A stretch of DNA of 35,034 nucleotides, from positions 1 through 35,034 of the IMG/VR virus record IMGVR_UViG_3300027852_000029. One strand, given 5' to 3'. Of the stretch, positions 8,077 to 17,066 are shown one piece after another. Numbering within the stretch: position 1 is the stretch's first letter; every line of letters starts with the position of its first letter. Both the position numbers and the translations under genes were made by a program. The notes below the pieces were generated by a model, which had not been told where the DNA came from, did not search any database, and was given only the letters and a program-made list of their open reading frames with translations. The stretch is from a virus.

Positions 8077-9279
8077 ATGGCGATCGACCCAAGAATAAGC
8101 TTAACTCCTGCGCCTACTATAAATGTAGGGCAGCGATTCAATCAAGCTTTAACTAACTTGAAAAACGTTGACTTGCTAAACCAGCTAAGAGATCTTGCAC
8201 CTCTTCAATTGGAGCAGGCACAACGACAAGCTGAATTAGAAGCGGCACAACAACCAGCGTTATTACAGCAAGCGGAATTTGCTGCTGGCGGTGGATCTCA
8301 ACTAACTAACCAACAACAACAAGCGCAGCAGATAGCTACAAGTTACGCCACAGCTTTACGTCCGCTACTTAATAACCCTGCAGCCCTACTTGGTGAGCTA
8401 CAACGACAAAAACAGCAGTTTCAAGATGCTGGTGTGCCGACTCAAGGCATAGATGAAGATATAGCGCAGATACAAACGCCTGAAGGTCTCGCTTTGCTAG
8501 GTAAAGAAATTAACGACACTTTAACTCCTGCTAGTGCCCGATCTAAGCCAGATGTAGCAACAAGATCGTTCGCGCCTATAACCGACCCTCAAACAGGTCA
8601 GGTTAGCTTACCAACTTTTGATCCTAACACTGGTGAGGCTAAATTAGTCCCTATTGAGGGTGCTAGAAAGTTGACCCTAAATCAGGAGCAGCAACAGGAG
8701 TTGAAGCAATTCACCACGAAAGAAAAAAGAAAAGCCAGACTATCTCGCTCTAAAGAGATTAAAAAAGGGTTGGGCGATAGAAACAGAAGCGCCGCCAGAT
8801 CACAACAGCCCTTGTTCGAGGCTTTGCGTTTGGCTAGTAATCCTAGAACATCCGAGGGGTTAGCTGCAGGAATTCAAACGCAATTAGCAAGAGTCCTTCC
8901 TGGTATTGATGTTTCTAACGAAGGGAATTTAGATTCTGCTTTGAATAGGTTAGCTCTAGAGCAATTGCAAAATTTCAAAGGTCCAACCACGGACTTTGAA
9001 TTCGGAGTCACTCAGAATATTGTCGGTTCATTAACAGATCCAAGAGAAGCCAATGTATCCAGATTAAAATCACTACAGCGGGCTAACTGGTTTGCTAAAA
9101 GAGAGTTCAGGCAATTCAATGATTTCATTGGTGGTGGCGGCGAGCCTGATGATTTTGCTTTTAACTTCAATGAATCCGTACAAACAAAAAAGGGTGAATT
9201 CACCTTGAAAGATTTACAAGATACTGCTGTGGATAATAATTTAACTATAGAAGAAGTTATAGAAAGGTTGGATCAATAA
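8077..9279 (+). CDS. Ejection protein 2, Gln-rich helical
   Basis: 400 residues, mostly helix with long Gln/Ala/Leu-rich heptad-like stretches (about 25-110), a proline-rich linker (about 155-185) and a helical C-terminus ending TIEEVIERLDQ. Composition and place, between a gp7-like and a large gp16-like protein, fit the second ejection protein (P22 gp20 position). It begins three bases after the previous stop, with RBS GGAGG inside the end of that gene, and overlaps the next start by one base. There is no sequence-specific motif, so the call rests on context. Confidence 0.65.
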   Translation: MAIDPRISLTPAPTINVGQRFNQALTNLKNVDLLNQLRDLAPLQLEQAQRQAELEAAQQPALLQQAEFAAGGGSQLTNQQQQAQQIATSYATALRPLLNNPAALLGELQRQKQQFQDAGVPTQGIDEDIAQIQTPEGLALLGKEINDTLTPASARSKPDVATRSFAPITDPQTGQVSLPTFDPNTGEAKLVPIEGARKLTLNQEQQQELKQFTTKEKRKARLSRSKEIKKGLGDRNRSAARSQQPLFEALRLASNPRTSEGLAAGIQTQLARVLPGIDVSNEGNLDSALNRLALEQLQNFKGPTTDFEFGVTQNIVGSLTDPREANVSRLKSLQRANWFAKREFRQFNDFIGGGGEPDDFAFNFNESVQTKKGEFTLKDLQDTAVDNNLTIEEVIERLDQ

Positions 9280-11243
9280 TGCCAGTTATAGACTTAGCAA
9301 CAGGAAAACCAGCAGATAAGCCGCCGCTAACAGATCATTCTCAGCCAGATACACAAAATAACGCTGGCGGCAGAGTTATAGACCTAGATACTGGTAGCTT
9401 CGTGCCTGTTCAGCCTCAAATCAATGAAGGTGCTGAGCAACAAAAACTGCTAGAACAACAAGCTTCAGAAACAGGGGCTTTAGAGTCTGCACTGATAAGC
9501 GCAGGTAAAACGGTCGCTGATTTGGGTCGATTCCTTGGCTTGGGTGAGGAAGAGACAGAAGCAGAAAAGCAAGCATTGTCGTTACTAAGAGAGCAAAGGC
9601 CAATATCTACAGCGACTGGGCAAGCAGTGCCTTTTGTTGTCCCAGGTATAGGTGTGGCGAATATCGCCTCATTACCAACAAGAGTTCTAGTTTCATCAGG
9701 TTTAGGAGGGGCGCAAGGTGCGACAATCGCAAAAGGTACAGATCAAGATATTTCTAAAGGAGCAGGTATTGGTGCCGCTGTTGCGGGTAGCCTTGAACTG
9801 GCTTTCCCTGTCATTGGTCGCATTGGCGGTCAGTTATTCCGGAAGCTAACAGGTCGAGCACCTAAAGCTCCGATAGTTAACAGTGCAGGCACTCCGTCTA
9901 AAGAGTTTCAATCGACATTAGACGAATCAGGGCTGACATTTGATGACGTTATTAGGGCTGTAGATAGTGATGTAGGCTTAGATGCATCTCAACAAGCTAG
10001 AAAAGTATTCCTAGAGGAAAACGGATTAACACCAACTAGAGCGCAAGTTACTGGTGATATAACCGACTTTCAGGCTCAGCAAGAGCTAGCAAAAAGCACA
10101 GGAAGAGTTAGCGCAATTCTAGAGGGTCAAGAGGACGTGCTAGTTAGTAGGTTTGAAAATGCAATAACTCAAACGGGCGGAACATCCAACCCATCTAACA
10201 GTCCCGTGTTTGATTTTATCGGAGATAAAGCGGTAGATCTTGATGCTGCAATCGGAGATGCATATAAAACAGCTCGGGATATCGCTGGAACTGAAAAAAT
10301 AGTAAAACCTGAAAATCTAGTTAAGCAAATAAGAAAGATTTCAGGCTCTGATAGCGCCACAGGCGGACTACCTAGTGCTACTAGGGATATATTAAGGGAA
10401 AAAGGAGTTTTGAGTGGTAAAAAATTAAACTCTGACGTTCGTATAGATGCTTCTGCAGCGGAATCTATAAGGCAAGACCTTAACTCTTTGTTTGATTCTT
10501 TATCTCCATTCGGCAGAAAAAAGCTAGCTGAATTTAAAGACGCACTAGATAATGATGTAGCAAGAGATGTTGGCGAGGATGTTTTTGATAACGCTCGATC
10601 GATGAAAGCTAAGTTTGAAAAAGACCTTTCCAGAGTTAAGGCTAATAAATTCGATAAAAGAAAATCTAATCTCTTACGAGATATTCTTGAAAACAAAATA
10701 AATCCAGAGAGGTTTTTGGATGAGGCTGTTTTAGCTAGAAGAGTAAGAGGCACCGACCTTGAGCAAATAAAAAGATACTTAACGCTCGATGATAACCCTG
10801 CCGGGATTGCTGCATGGAATGATTTGAGGGCTGAGGCAATGCAGAGAATAGCAAACCAATCTCTGCCAGAAGTGTCAGGCCAAAAGGCATTGTCCAGAGC
10901 GCAACTTGAAAGATCACTCGAAAGAATCGGAAGGGACAAGTTGAGAGTTTTATTTTCACAAGAAGAAAGAGGCTTCCTTAACTCTATGCTTGAGATTTCA
11001 AGAATAAGAGAGCCAGTAAGAGGAACACAACAAGGAAGAGGCCCGTCAGCTCAAGCAGTAGAGAGGTTAGCAGGTGCGATGGAGAGACTGCCACTAGTTG
11101 CAGACTCGTTCAGAGGTGCCGCTGAGAGAATAGCGAACAACAGAGCGCTAGAATTACCTGAACCAGTAAGGCAGAATTTACTAAGAATACTACAACCATC
11201 AGCAGCGGCTAGCGCTGTAGTTTCTACACAGGAGCAAAACTAA
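9279..11243 (+). CDS. Ejection protein 3, large internal virion protein
   Basis: 654 residues. The N-terminus has a repeated short motif, VIDLATGK then VIDLDTGS (about 3-10 and 33-40). A hydrophobic Gly/Ala-rich region (about 110-185: VPFVVPGIGVANIASL, GIGAAVAGSLELAFPVIGRI) could insert in membrane. The rest is long charged helices. Size, last place in the trio and the membrane-active segment fit a P22 gp16-type protein that helps DNA cross the inner membrane. I see no lytic transglycosylase motif. It overlaps the previous gene by one base and abuts the tailspike start. Confidence 0.68.
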   Translation: MPVIDLATGKPADKPPLTDHSQPDTQNNAGGRVIDLDTGSFVPVQPQINEGAEQQKLLEQQASETGALESALISAGKTVADLGRFLGLGEEETEAEKQALSLLREQRPISTATGQAVPFVVPGIGVANIASLPTRVLVSSGLGGAQGATIAKGTDQDISKGAGIGAAVAGSLELAFPVIGRIGGQLFRKLTGRAPKAPIVNSAGTPSKEFQSTLDESGLTFDDVIRAVDSDVGLDASQQARKVFLEENGLTPTRAQVTGDITDFQAQQELAKSTGRVSAILEGQEDVLVSRFENAITQTGGTSNPSNSPVFDFIGDKAVDLDAAIGDAYKTARDIAGTEKIVKPENLVKQIRKISGSDSATGGLPSATRDILREKGVLSGKKLNSDVRIDASAAESIRQDLNSLFDSLSPFGRKKLAEFKDALDNDVARDVGEDVFDNARSMKAKFEKDLSRVKANKFDKRKSNLLRDILENKINPERFLDEAVLARRVRGTDLEQIKRYLTLDDNPAGIAAWNDLRAEAMQRIANQSLPEVSGQKALSRAQLERSLERIGRDKLRVLFSQEERGFLNSMLEISRIREPVRGTQQGRGPSAQAVERLAGAMERLPLVADSFRGAAERIANNRALELPEPVRQNLLRILQPSAAASAVVSTQEQN

Positions 11244-13505
11244 ATGGCATACGCACCAATAGCGGGAATAATTCCGCAGTACGATGAGCAAGACGGTTGG
11301 TTTTTAAAGTTCTATCAGCCCAATACAACCAATCCGATTAGTATGGCTACTGACTCAACAGGTGGGACGTTACTTGATAAGGCTGAACTAGATGTTGATG
11401 GATTTATAACAACGGACGGTACAACCTTATTTATTCCACACTTAGATCAGGTTTACGATGCTTACTTGTTTCCTACCGCGGCAGAAGCAGACTCAAACGA
11501 CACAATCAACGCTAAACGAGTAGCTCAAACCGCAAATCCTTTTGATGATGCTTTTAATTTAGTTATCACAAAAGATCTAATTACATTTACATCGGGTGCA
11601 ACTTCAATTAACGTTGTCGCTAAACCCGTTGGATTGAATTTGATTATAAACGGTGTAATGCAGATAGAATCAAACGGTGATTATAGTTATAGCCAACAAA
11701 CAGGGGTTATTACACTTACTACAGGTTTAATAGCTGGCTCACAGGTTGAAGTTCAATATGGTTCAATTGTAACAGTAAGCGCAATTGACACATCGGCAGT
11801 GATTAAAGATTTAGTTAGAGATTACGGAGCTAAAGGTGATGCCGTATACACATATAATGCAAATGGCGAAGTTGTTATTGAGTCTGGAACTGATGACACT
11901 CAAGCATTAATTGATGCTATGACAGACTTTGCGGGGGGTGCGATTACAGCGCTAACCGTACCAGACAGAAAGTTCTGGATTGACTCATCAGCGGTTAATG
12001 TACCCAGTAATACAAATATTATAGGGTCTGGTGGTACTGAATTTATTATGTCAACTACTGACGATACACTTAACTTATTTATTGTGTTTTATAATAACTT
12101 GCGTGTTAGTAATGTGAGGTTTAGTGGGTTTAAAATAATCGGATCTAAAGTTGATGATAACGCGAGAGGTGCAACAGGTATATTTACACTTGGCGCTGAC
12201 GGTGTTTATCTTAATAATCTAAGCTCTGAAGGCTCAAAAGGGTTGGTATGGCTAGGTGAAGACAAAACAGATAATCTTTACGGTACAAGAAATGTATTCG
12301 CTAATAATATTTACATTAACGATTGTAAATTGTTCTCGTTTTATATTCGTGGTGTTGAGGTTCCTGCTGCTGGCTTTGATACAGCAAACGAAACATCAAA
12401 CATTAATATTTCAAATTTAATTGTTAGGGGGTCAAACGTTGGCTTAGTGTCAGCAGAGGGCAACCCTAAAAACATTAAAGTTGTTAACTACGATTCTCAG
12501 TTAAACGATAATTTATTGCAGATTGAAAAATCTAGCGAAGTTAATATAACAAATTTCTACATGGCTCAAGCTACGAGCAAGTGGAATGCGGCATCTCCTG
12601 CTCCTTCTAAATTTCAATGGCAGATTTCAGGGTCTAGCAATATATCATTTACTAACGGCTATATTGATTCAGAATTACAGGCTTTAGGGTTTGGTATATC
12701 AAACATAGGTTGCAAAAACATCTCATTCACTAACGTTAAAACAGGCGATTTATTTCGTTGTACTACACTTAACGTTCAGAATGGCGCGGACGCGTTTAAG
12801 GGTTTGTTTGGGAATTGGGCGTGGACTAACTGTACATTTCCGCGTGATGGTACGACATTCTTCCAGTCTGATACTGTAGATCAAGCTGGATTGCCGTTGC
12901 TTTACTGGCGTGATTGGGGTTTTGCTTCTTGTTTGTGGGAAAACAACTCAACTAGCAACCCTATTATATCAGTAGCCTGTACAGGGTCTATGGTGTTTGA
13001 TGAGGACTGTAATTTTAATGGTAAACCTCCAAGAGCGTTGAAAGGTCAGAAAATTACATTTAACGCCACTGTTCGCGCTAACGGAATAACAGGATCAGAC
13101 ATTTTATTTACCGCTGTTCCAGGTTTAGAGGCTACAGATCAAGAAATATTACGTCTTGGCTGTAATGTTCAAATCGAAGGTGAAGTAGAAGACACAGGGT
13201 TTGATATTGTTCATGATAATGGTTCTTATGACTCGCGCGGTCAAGCTGCTTTTTGTCGCATATCTAACGCTGTGGAGTTTAATGATCATGGCGCGTCGTT
13301 TTATAGGTTTAGTGGAACTAGTGGACTGGACAAAGCATCGGTAGGGACTTACAAATCATTATTTTACGCCAAGTCTGGAAGCGGTGCTCCCGGCGGTGCG
13401 TTAGTGCCGGATTTTTTAGGGCAGACGTATATAGATACGTCAGGATTGCCAGATATATATTCGGGGCATGCTTTATCTGCTGGCTCTTGGGTTAAATTAA
13501 ATTAG
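11244..13505 (+). CDS. Tailspike with head-binding domain and pectate-lyase-like beta-helix
   Basis: 753 residues. The first 110 (GIIPQYDEQDGWFLKFYQPN, then LDVDGFITTDG and FIPHLDQVYDAYLF) resemble the P22-type particle-binding dome. About 110-185 is a small beta domain. From about residue 190 the classic entry signal LVRDYGAKGD, with DDTQALIDAM, opens a right-handed parallel beta-helix with many NI/NISNL-type rungs. The C-terminal part (about 650-753) is probably the trimer foot. Such spikes bind and often cleave surface polysaccharide. Catalytic residues cannot be assigned by eye. Position after the ejection genes matches P22 gene 9. Confidence 0.82.
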   Translation: MAYAPIAGIIPQYDEQDGWFLKFYQPNTTNPISMATDSTGGTLLDKAELDVDGFITTDGTTLFIPHLDQVYDAYLFPTAAEADSNDTINAKRVAQTANPFDDAFNLVITKDLITFTSGATSINVVAKPVGLNLIINGVMQIESNGDYSYSQQTGVITLTTGLIAGSQVEVQYGSIVTVSAIDTSAVIKDLVRDYGAKGDAVYTYNANGEVVIESGTDDTQALIDAMTDFAGGAITALTVPDRKFWIDSSAVNVPSNTNIIGSGGTEFIMSTTDDTLNLFIVFYNNLRVSNVRFSGFKIIGSKVDDNARGATGIFTLGADGVYLNNLSSEGSKGLVWLGEDKTDNLYGTRNVFANNIYINDCKLFSFYIRGVEVPAAGFDTANETSNINISNLIVRGSNVGLVSAEGNPKNIKVVNYDSQLNDNLLQIEKSSEVNITNFYMAQATSKWNAASPAPSKFQWQISGSSNISFTNGYIDSELQALGFGISNIGCKNISFTNVKTGDLFRCTTLNVQNGADAFKGLFGNWAWTNCTFPRDGTTFFQSDTVDQAGLPLLYWRDWGFASCLWENNSTSNPIISVACTGSMVFDEDCNFNGKPPRALKGQKITFNATVRANGITGSDILFTAVPGLEATDQEILRLGCNVQIEGEVEDTGFDIVHDNGSYDSRGQAAFCRISNAVEFNDHGASFYRFSGTSGLDKASVGTYKSLFYAKSGSGAPGGALVPDFLGQTYIDTSGLPDIYSGHALSAGSWVKLN

Positions 13506-13514
13506 GATATTATT

Positions 13515-15014
13515 ATGTCAACAATGAGTAACGGAGTAACTAGCGGTATATTCTCCACACTAGTAGATTTACAAGCAAGCAAGCCTAGAGTTAACACTCA
13601 GGTTAGTTTGAATGGAGTTATCTATACAATAAATAACTCCAATTTTGGCGAAGGTTTGGCGGTAAATTCTTTATTTGCTAATCCTTTCAAGTCATTGTTA
13701 ACTAGCTTGCTGAACTCAACAGTACCTGTCCAAGTGGGGGAAATAAAAGATCTTACAGGGTACAGGGTGAAAGGTGATGTGCTTTTTAGTGTAAAAGCTA
13801 CTGGAAATACTATAACACCAAGCCAACAGCCATCAGATACTAATACAGCTACATACTCAGACGCAAACGGAAATGAATTTAGCTTAGTTGTTAATGGGGT
13901 GGTGCACAGTAAGTCGATGGGGTTAAAAGGTGACAACACAAACGACGATGCGGCAATAAATGCATTTGTTAATTTTATTACAGTAAACGATCATGAGGCC
14001 ACGCTTGAAGGATTTAATCGCTCAAGTGGTCGTATTCTGTTTAGTGTAGCATCAAACCCAAATAGAAGGATGCCGAGAATCACAGGAAGAAACCCATATG
14101 CTGATCAGTTCATATCTAGCAGTCTGGTAGCGCCAGCCATATCATTCTACGGTAGTGCTGCAGGGCCAGATCACTTTTTTGGTAAGATTGATAGTGTTGG
14201 TTTTGTTACTGATATTCCAGATGTTGGGATCAGTATAGGATTGTCTGATTTTTCAGATAATATTGGAAACACTAAGTTTACTCAGTGCTTTTTTTCTAAT
14301 GCGAACTCGACTAGTTCATCAAACGCAGTATCATTGCAAGTAAACTGGCTGTTTGATTCAGAATTTAATGGGAATGTTGTTGTTGGCAAACCCAATTTTG
14401 GGAAGGCTTTACAGTGCAGAAAAACGGTTTTTTGTGATTTTAAGGGCGGTTCTTACTCTAACGCATTTACCGGGATAACTTTTGATGGAGTTGGTGCGAG
14501 CTTAGCTACTACATTCACCACTTACGACATAGAAAATACAACGGTAGGGGTTACAGTTGATGACGTAGGAGCTAACAGAATATTATTTACGAATGGATTT
14601 ATTGATATAAGAGATCCGATAGGGGACGCGCAACCATCAGGCGACTCGATGTTTAATGTATTGAGCTCAAACGTTGGTGGAGTCACTATTGATAATGTGG
14701 TTAATGCTAGGGCTTACAGCGAATTATATACAGGAAACTTTTTCGGCACAGGAACTGATCACACAAAACTACTGGTTAAAGGTAGATATTCAGGGCAAAC
14801 AACTCCTGCTGTACTGGCTTCGGATGCTGCAACCACAAACACAACAGGTCAACAACAAAGAGTTACTATATGGGGCGGCACAGTTACAGATATATTTATT
14901 AACGGAACTCAATTCACAGGCTTGACAAGTGGTGAGTTCGTGCTTAATCCAGGAGAGTTTATTGCTATTAGGTACTCAGTAGCACCTACATGGAAATGGT
15001 TAGCTATATTTTAA
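13515..15014 (+). CDS. Second beta-helix tailspike or fibre
   Basis: 499 residues. The N-terminus (FSTLVDLQASKPRVNTQVSL, NGVIYTI) is a short pre-helix domain common in phage spikes. A long disordered linker follows, then GLKGDNTNDDAAINAFVNF (about 135), the entry to a pectate-lyase-like beta-helix. The last 75 residues, after a GQQQRVTIWGG strand, form a compact beta end domain finishing WKWLAIF. It lacks the dome of the preceding spike, so it may attach through that spike or another adaptor. RBS TAGGATAT precedes the start. It is the last gene of the late block. Confidence 0.75.
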   Translation: MSTMSNGVTSGIFSTLVDLQASKPRVNTQVSLNGVIYTINNSNFGEGLAVNSLFANPFKSLLTSLLNSTVPVQVGEIKDLTGYRVKGDVLFSVKATGNTITPSQQPSDTNTATYSDANGNEFSLVVNGVVHSKSMGLKGDNTNDDAAINAFVNFITVNDHEATLEGFNRSSGRILFSVASNPNRRMPRITGRNPYADQFISSSLVAPAISFYGSAAGPDHFFGKIDSVGFVTDIPDVGISIGLSDFSDNIGNTKFTQCFFSNANSTSSSNAVSLQVNWLFDSEFNGNVVVGKPNFGKALQCRKTVFCDFKGGSYSNAFTGITFDGVGASLATTFTTYDIENTTVGVTVDDVGANRILFTNGFIDIRDPIGDAQPSGDSMFNVLSSNVGGVTIDNVVNARAYSELYTGNFFGTGTDHTKLLVKGRYSGQTTPAVLASDAATTNTTGQQQRVTIWGGTVTDIFINGTQFTGLTSGEFVLNPGEFIAIRYSVAPTWKWLAIF

Positions 15015-15019
15015 TAAAA

Positions 15020-15043
15020 CGCCCTAATGGAGATATTAGGGCG
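15020..15043. terminator. Hairpin terminator between convergent blocks
   Basis: Perfect 9-bp stem CGCCCTAAT/ATTAGGGCG with a 6-base loop. On the minus strand it is followed by TTTTATT, a proper U-tract, so it clearly ends the leftward operon. On the plus strand no U-tract follows, yet it sits six bases after the last late gene and probably limits readthrough there too. Confidence 0.8.
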
Positions 15044-15084
15044 CGTCAACTTCCATGTTTAAAACTCATATATAAAGCCGAAAC

Positions 15085-15558
15085 TTATTGAATCGGTTTT
15101 TCTTTTCCATAACATTTTTTAGTTCCTATCCATCCAAAGTATGCAGCACTTCTTGTATCCTCATTGCTCCTACCTTCCCATCTAGTTATTTTTTCAAACT
15201 GCAACTTGTCTTTTTTCCACATCTTAGAGACTTTGTGTTTAATTACTTTTATCTCATGATATTCAAAAAGCCTTTCTAGCTCTATTTGCGCTTGCTGGCA
15301 CTTACCTACACTTCTATTTATTGCTGTAGCAGCTTTAGCATTTTTAATGCCTCCTTTCTGGAATGCTGAATTATTAGCGCAAACATCTTCTATATGAACC
15401 TCGCAATTATCTTTCATGCCGCCATCAAAGCCGAAGGTTAACATGTCGTGCACCTCAAGTAATTGCATGGACTTTAAATCTGTTAATCCTCCGTTAACAT
15501 AAACAGCCACACCATGCGCTTTACTGTCTGGATCTATTCCTATAATCATTTTACTCAT
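15085..15558 (-). CDS. RuvC-like Holliday junction resolvase
   Basis: 157 residues with an RNase H-like fold pattern. IIGIDPDSKAHGVAVY supplies the first acidic residue (Asp9), VHIEDV the second (Glu57), and NEDTRSAAY the C-terminal acidic pair (Glu133/Asp134). This spacing matches phage RuvC-type nucleases, which cut four-way junctions so that branched replication DNA can be packaged. It is last in the leftward operon and overlaps the upstream gene by four bases (ATGA). It would act on recombination products of the RecT encoded elsewhere in the genome. Confidence 0.8.
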   Translation of the reverse strand: MSKMIIGIDPDSKAHGVAVYVNGGLTDLKSMQLLEVHDMLTFGFDGGMKDNCEVHIEDVCANNSAFQKGGIKNAKAATAINRSVGKCQQAQIELERLFEYHEIKVIKHKVSKMWKKDKLQFEKITRWEGRSNEDTRSAAYFGWIGTKKCYGKEKPIQ

Positions 15559-15848
15559 GCTATCACCAACAACCCTTTATCAATTAGTTTCTGTTGAGTC
15601 CTTTCTAGTGCGTACATTTTTGCACTGTCAACCATGCCATCGCCATATAGCGCTGGCGATCTACCATCAATTACATCGTGACAGTTAGAGCACGCATATA
15701 CAGCAAAATGATCGCTACACTTGATAGCCATCCCTCTATTTTTACCAATATGACATAAAACAACAGTTTCATTACCTGAACAGTTACCTAGCAGTAAAGT
15801 GCAATCTTCACCTTTTGCTGATTTAGTTATTTTAGTTTGCCTTGCCAT
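15555..15848 (-). CDS. DUF1364/YbcO-like putative nuclease
   Basis: 97 residues. The order SAKGEDCTLLLGNCSGNETV, VLCHIG, a variable loop, then VYACSNCHDVIDGR and a C-terminal helix (YALERTQQKLIDKGLLVI) is that of the DUF1364 family, including E. coli DLP12 YbcO. Conserved Cys and His residues (C17, C24, H33, C53, C56, H57) are placed as for a metal-bound HNH-like nuclease. Family members sit in the nin region of lambdoid phages beside resolvases, as here. The biochemical role is not firmly established. It overlaps both neighbours. Confidence 0.82.
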   Translation of the reverse strand: MARQTKITKSAKGEDCTLLLGNCSGNETVVLCHIGKNRGMAIKCSDHFAVYACSNCHDVIDGRSPALYGDGMVDSAKMYALERTQQKLIDKGLLVIA

Positions 15849-16023
15849 TAACCAATCCTCTTATCCATCTCATAGCCGCAACATGCAACCTATACAATCG
15901 CCCACAATGTAATTCATAATACTTGTTATTCATCTTATTAACTAAATCAAGTCGCTTTAACCCTTTACCGCAACACTCTAAAGCGCAGTGTTGATCTTGT
16001 TTATGTAATGACATTATTTTCAT
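15832..16023 (-). CDS. Small Cys/His-rich basic protein
   Basis: 63 residues from the ATG at 16023, chosen because GGGAG lies five bases upstream; an in-frame ATG at 16035 would add four residues but lacks such an RBS. It contains HCALECCGKGLKRL and YYELHCGRLYRLHVAAMRW, so C-x3-CC and H-C-x6-H could hold a metal. It is strongly basic and may bind nucleic acid. It overlaps the next gene by 17 bases. I do not recognise a family. The setting is the recombination/nuclease end of the leftward operon. Confidence 0.65.
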   Translation of the reverse strand: MKIMSLHKQDQHCALECCGKGLKRLDLVNKMNNKYYELHCGRLYRLHVAAMRWIRGLVNGKAN

Positions 16024-16025
16024 GC

Positions 16026-16628
16026 TCACTCCCATGAGTCGTTAACTATGGTTAAATACTCTTCATTCAATACCTGTAGATAAACCTCTGTTATTTTACT
16101 GCAAGAGTGCCCCATTAAACGGCTAAGTATATGTAAAGGAACTGGCTTATCTGCTGTTATCCTTGACACTCCGTAAGAGTGTCTCAATCCTTTGCATGTA
16201 GCCATAGCGCCCTTTATACCCGCTCGCTCCATAACATTCTTAACAACTCGGTACATGCTTGTTCTACATTTAGCCCATAACAAGGCTTTATCCTTTTTCT
16301 TTTTTTGCTTATCTCTTACATGGAAAACCAAATCAAGACTGTCAATTAACTCCTCTGGTACGGGTATGTCTCTATATTTGTCGTGCTTAACCCTTCCTTT
16401 ACTGTCCGTCTTTCGCTGCTTTAAGGTTTTAATTCTGATTATGTTATTGTCTAAATCTATTCTATCCATTGTTAATTGCATAGCTTCGCTAGACCTACAG
16501 CCAGTGTAATAAAGCAAATGACAGTACATCCTATTAATAGGTGTTTCTTTTTTTGTCTCAAGCATAAAAGCTTTAAGCTCTTTCTTGGTGAGATAAAGCC
16601 TGACACCATTAGGATCGAACAATCTCAT
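16026..16628 (-). CDS. Tyrosine recombinase, catalytic domain only
   Basis: 200 residues with the complete tyrosine-recombinase catalytic set. TGCRSSEAMQL supplies Arg45, KGLRHSYG the K-x-x-R box (Lys146, Arg149), LMGHS His174, and ITEVYLQV the nucleophile Tyr183. Lys replaces the usual first His of HxxR, as in a known branch of these enzymes. The N-terminal SAM-like arm/core-binding domain is missing; typical phage integrases have 300-400 residues. It may integrate the genome, resolve multimers, or serve another recombination step. The ATG has no close RBS. No attachment site is evident nearby. Confidence 0.8.
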   Translation of the reverse strand: MRLFDPNGVRLYLTKKELKAFMLETKKETPINRMYCHLLYYTGCRSSEAMQLTMDRIDLDNNIIRIKTLKQRKTDSKGRVKHDKYRDIPVPEELIDSLDLVFHVRDKQKKKKDKALLWAKCRTSMYRVVKNVMERAGIKGAMATCKGLRHSYGVSRITADKPVPLHILSRLMGHSCSKITEVYLQVLNEEYLTIVNDSWE

Positions 16629-16637
16629 TTCGCTGTG

Positions 16638-16670
16638 AAAAACTGGTTTTTGATATAAGATAATTTATCT
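16638..16670 (-). promoter_or_regulatory. Two inverted repeats in the recombinase leader
   Basis: Between the upstream gene and the recombinase ATG lie AAAAAC/GTTTTT (16638-16651) and AGATAA/TTATCT (16658-16670). On the minus strand a good GGAG (16671-16674) precedes both, about 40 bases from the ATG. The hairpins could fold away the spacer and control recombinase translation. They could equally be recombinase or protein binding sites. Confidence 0.4.
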
Positions 16671-16678
16671 CCTACGGA

Positions 16679-17038
16679 CTATTTGGTTGCAAAATTCTTG
16701 CGTTTATTCGTTTTATTAAACTTGTTGTACCAACCATGATCGCGCTGATTGGTGTGATCAGTTGGCTTGCTTTCAAACATTCTCCGTTGAAAATTTTCAA
16801 TTTTAAAAATAAATTCGTCTTCACAAATCAGTATTCGTCTAGGTGTAGCCAAAGAAACAATCCTAGTTTTTGCATATAATATTGCCGCCCGAGTTTCATC
16901 GTTCAACCAAGCTTTTTGATATTCATGAACTTTAAAATGACCATATTTAGACTGAAATTGTTTTGCATAATCACTAAGAAGTTCATTAGCTTTTTTTAAC
17001 GCTTGCTTAGTTTGTTCATCGTATTCAGTTTCTAACAT
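16679..17038 (-). CDS. Hypothetical charged helical protein
   Basis: 119 residues, not recognised. The N-terminal two-thirds are helical and charged (EQTKQALKKANELLSDYAKQ, then HEYQKAWLNDETRAAILYAK). A short beta stretch (RRILICEDEFIFKI) and a basic Asn/Lys-rich tail (NKFNKTNKRKNFATK) follow. The tail suggests nucleic-acid contact. The leader shares a motif with the upstream gene's leader (see 17049-17061). RBS is weak (GGATAAAG). Confidence 0.6.
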   Translation of the reverse strand: MLETEYDEQTKQALKKANELLSDYAKQFQSKYGHFKVHEYQKAWLNDETRAAILYAKTRIVSLATPRRILICEDEFIFKIENFQRRMFESKPTDHTNQRDHGWYNKFNKTNKRKNFATK

Positions 17039-17066
17039 GCTTTATCCATTGGGCTATTCTGGCGAA

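Noticed and set aside
10169-10939. 256-codon open frame on the minus strand, the longest antisense frame
   Set aside because: It lies wholly inside the ejection protein gene, has a Ser/Leu-rich, low-information translation and no RBS; it is a shadow of the plus-strand codon bias.
16629-16678. Phage attachment site next to the recombinase
   Set aside because: The short inverted repeats are present, but no direct-repeat arm sites or tRNA-like core can be seen in the sequence.
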